DNA from: an uncultured Collinsella sp.
GTDB lineage: Bacteria; Actinomycetota; Coriobacteriia; Coriobacteriales; Coriobacteriaceae
DNA length: 7,460 nucleotides
NCBI GenBank assembly: GCA_900551195.1
Contig: URVD01000088.1
Span: forward strand, 1 to 7,460
Reading direction: 5' to 3'
A model generated the notes under the pieces. The model saw nothing but the letters and a program-made list of their open reading frames with translations, was not told the DNA's origin and made no database searches. The position numbers and the translations under genes are program-made. Positions within the stretch are counted from its first letter, which is position 1, and each line of letters starts with the position of its first letter. This document shows, piece after piece, positions 6,762 to 7,460 of the stretch.

Positions 6762-6797
6762 TGGGGACACTCCTTGCGGGGCGTCCCCATTTTGTTT
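6762..6797 (+). terminator. Rho-independent terminator after the HAD gene
   Basis: TGGGGAC (6762-6768) pairs with GTCCCCA (6783-6789). After one A-C mismatch the inner bases 6770-6773 pair with 6778-6781 around a TTGC loop. The stem is followed by TTTTGTTT. It closes the uup-HAD operon. Confidence 0.85.
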
Positions 6798-6798
6798 G

Positions 6799-6826
6799 GC
6801 TCTGTTAGACCAAATTTGACACGATC
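6799..6826. repeat. Candidate terminal inverted repeat of the IS
   Basis: The sequence begins GGCTCTGTTAGACC and continues with AAATTTGACACGAT. It has the GG-CTGTTA start and the GACAC stretch that I recall from IS1595-type ends. It starts immediately after the T run of the HAD terminator, and no similar sequence lies between the transposase stop (7120) and the antitoxin start (7072). The partner repeat is outside the window, so this cannot be verified here. Confidence 0.4.
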
Positions 6827-6856
6827 GGCTGTTCGTCGAACCGGAAAATAATCGGG

Positions 6857-7072
6857 CTATCCCCGCCCATCGCGGTCCCCGCCCTCCCCGTCAGCCTTCC
6901 CCTCAGATCCCAACCTGACGTCGAAGGGCAGGCCGCCCTCGCGGATCACCGCCCTGAGGAATATGTTCATGGCGCCCGACATGGAGAGCCCGAGCTCGTC
7001 GAGCACGGCCACGGCCTCCCTTTTGACCTCGGGATCGATTCTTATCGTGGTGGCCGGGACGTTCGATGTCAT
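6857..7072 (-). CDS. Solitary RelB/DinJ-like antitoxin, short C-terminus
   Basis: RelB/DinJ antitoxins are small DNA-binding proteins that neutralise a RelE/YafQ-type RNase toxin and repress their own operon. This 71-residue product has the ribbon-helix-helix part: strand ATTIRID (7-13), helix PEVKREAVAVLDELG (14-28), and SMSGAMNIFLRAVIREGGLPF (30-50), very close to the family pattern. After GLPFDVRL (47-54), where family members normally continue into a toxin-binding helix, the sequence becomes a low-complexity Gly/Asp/Lys tail (GEGGDRDGRG) and stops. No toxin gene follows: only about 117 bases remain before the HAD gene end, and they hold a terminator and the probable IS end. AAGGAG (complement of 7078-7083) lies five bases before the ATG. 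It may work only as a DNA-binding repressor, as a trans-acting antitoxin, or be a decaying remnant. Confidence 0.8.
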   Translation of the reverse strand: MTSNVPATTIRIDPEVKREAVAVLDELGLSMSGAMNIFLRAVIREGGLPFDVRLGSEGKADGEGGDRDGRG

Positions 7073-7099
7073 TGCCGCTCCTTCCGCGGTCGCTGCTCC

Positions 7100-7114
7100 G
7101 TGGCCACCATTTTA
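7100..7114 (-). promoter_or_regulatory. Candidate promoter and operator of the antitoxin-like gene
   Basis: On the minus strand, TAAAAT (complement of 7109-7114) matches five of six -10 bases in the only AT-rich patch of the spacer between the transposase stop and the antitoxin start. Just downstream is the perfect palindrome GTGGCCAC (7100-7107), overlapping the expected transcription start. Ribbon-helix-helix antitoxins usually bind such short palindromes in their own promoters. No clear -35 is seen. Confidence 0.3.
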
Positions 7115-7119
7115 ATTCG

Positions 7120-7460
7120 CTAGGCCGCCCGCCCGTCCCAGTAGTCCATGAGGGGAGGCTCGAGGCCGAACATGCCGCGGACACGGGTCGAGCAGGAGCC
7201 GTTGGCGAGCTGGCGGGCGACCGTGGACTCCGCCGCGCGCGAGCCCGCCGCCATGAAGGTGCGGCACCAGCGGAACCAGTCGAGGTAGGCTCCCAAGTGC
7301 TTGGTGGACACTCCCTTGAAACGGGCCATGAACGAGTCGAGGAGCGAATGGACGGTGTTGATGCGGTTGATGGTGCCCTCCGAACGGTCCTTGGAATCAT
7401 AGGATTCATGCGAGGCGACCTTCAGGTCGTGCAACACGTCGATGTATGCGGTCGCCTTGT
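7120..7460 (-). CDS. IS1595 family (ISXO2-like) transposase, C-terminal part
   Basis: A DDE-type transposase that cuts and joins the ends of its insertion sequence. Only the last 112 residues are in the window; the frame stays open to the edge, so the N-terminal zinc-ribbon region and first catalytic aspartates lie beyond 7460. The diagnostic C-terminal segment is clear: RINTVHSLLDSFMARFKGVS followed by TKHLGAYLDWFRWC, matching the usual NxxHS...FKGVSTKxLxxYLxWFR pattern of the ISXO2-like domain. The INTVHS part includes the region of the third catalytic residue, which is Glu, Asn or His in different IS1595 subgroups; I cannot say which applies. The stop is TAG (complement of 7120-7122). An alternative GTG start at 7435-7437 is possible in frame but would remove the catalytic domain, so it is not used. 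No frameshift is seen in the visible part. Confidence 0.85.
   Translation of the reverse strand, partial: KATAYIDVLHDLKVASHESYDSKDRSEGTINRINTVHSLLDSFMARFKGVSTKHLGAYLDWFRWCRTFMAAGSRAAESTVARQLANGSCSTRVRGMFGLEPPLMDYWDGRAA

Larger units (their letters stand above)
6799..7460 (-). mobile_element. Partial IS1595-type insertion sequence, transposase-distal end
   Basis: The right part of the window carries the C-terminus of an ISXO2/IS1595-type transposase on the minus strand. A GGCTCTGTTAGACC start at 6799, of the form I associate with IS1595-family terminal repeats, marks a likely end just outside a host terminator. The element would then include the antitoxin-like gene between transposase and terminal repeat. 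The other end, with the matching repeat and target duplication, is beyond 7460. The boundary at 6799 is inferred; the presence of the transposase is not in doubt. Confidence 0.55.

Noticed and set aside
4931..6790. A 619-codon open frame on the minus strand across uup and the HAD gene
   Set aside because: It is antisense to two secure genes and the translation is Arg/His/Ala-rich with no recognisable domain; no promoter or ribosome binding site was seen.
6903..7409. A 168-codon minus-strand open frame spanning transposase and antitoxin
   Set aside because: It is an out-of-frame reading of both genes with Arg/Ser/Pro-rich low-complexity protein.
1..7460. CRISPR arrays, tRNA or rRNA genes
   Set aside because: I saw no regularly spaced long direct repeats, no tRNA-like cloverleaf and no rRNA segments in this window.

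Overview
The window is high-GC DNA with dense, same-direction genes, GTG starts, overlapping stop/start codons and strong GAGG-type ribosome binding sites. Protein sequence style and intergenic elements suggest an actinobacterium, most likely a gut Coriobacteriia of the Collinsella type. That assignment is an inference from style, not from a marker gene.

Layout. Positions 1-237 are non-coding and hold an imperfect palindrome (7-43), three direct repeats with an 11-bp period (63-91) and a GC-rich leader that can fold in alternative ways (154-212). Then comes a complete high-affinity phosphate importer operon on the + strand: pstS (238-1176, Tat-type lipoprotein), pstC (1201-2109), pstA (2102-3028) and pstB (3025-3897). 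pstC/pstA and pstA/pstB overlap, so they are probably translationally coupled. No phoU follows; a rho-independent terminator (3956-3990) closes the operon. A second palindromic element (4008-4042) and an extended -10 promoter lead into a Uup-type ABC-F ATPase (4103-5962) and a Cof/HAD-IIB phosphatase (5969-6739), which form a two-gene operon ending in a terminator (6762-6797).

Directly after that terminator the strand changes and an accessory region begins. It holds a small RelB/DinJ-like antitoxin gene (6857-7072, minus) with no toxin gene beside it, and the C-terminal 112 residues of an IS1595/ISXO2-type transposase (7120-7460, minus) that runs off the window edge. A sequence at 6799-6826 resembles an IS1595 terminal inverted repeat. 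If so, the antitoxin-like gene lies inside the insertion sequence as a passenger gene.

How the genes work together. PstS binds phosphate outside the membrane, PstC and PstA form the channel, and PstB hydrolyses ATP to drive import. The ABC-F protein is expected to act on the ribosome rather than in transport, and the HAD protein is a soluble phosphatase of unknown substrate. The most original items are the antitoxin-in-IS arrangement, the 11-bp repeats upstream of pstS as a candidate Pho box, and the two palindromes that share a GGGGAC core.
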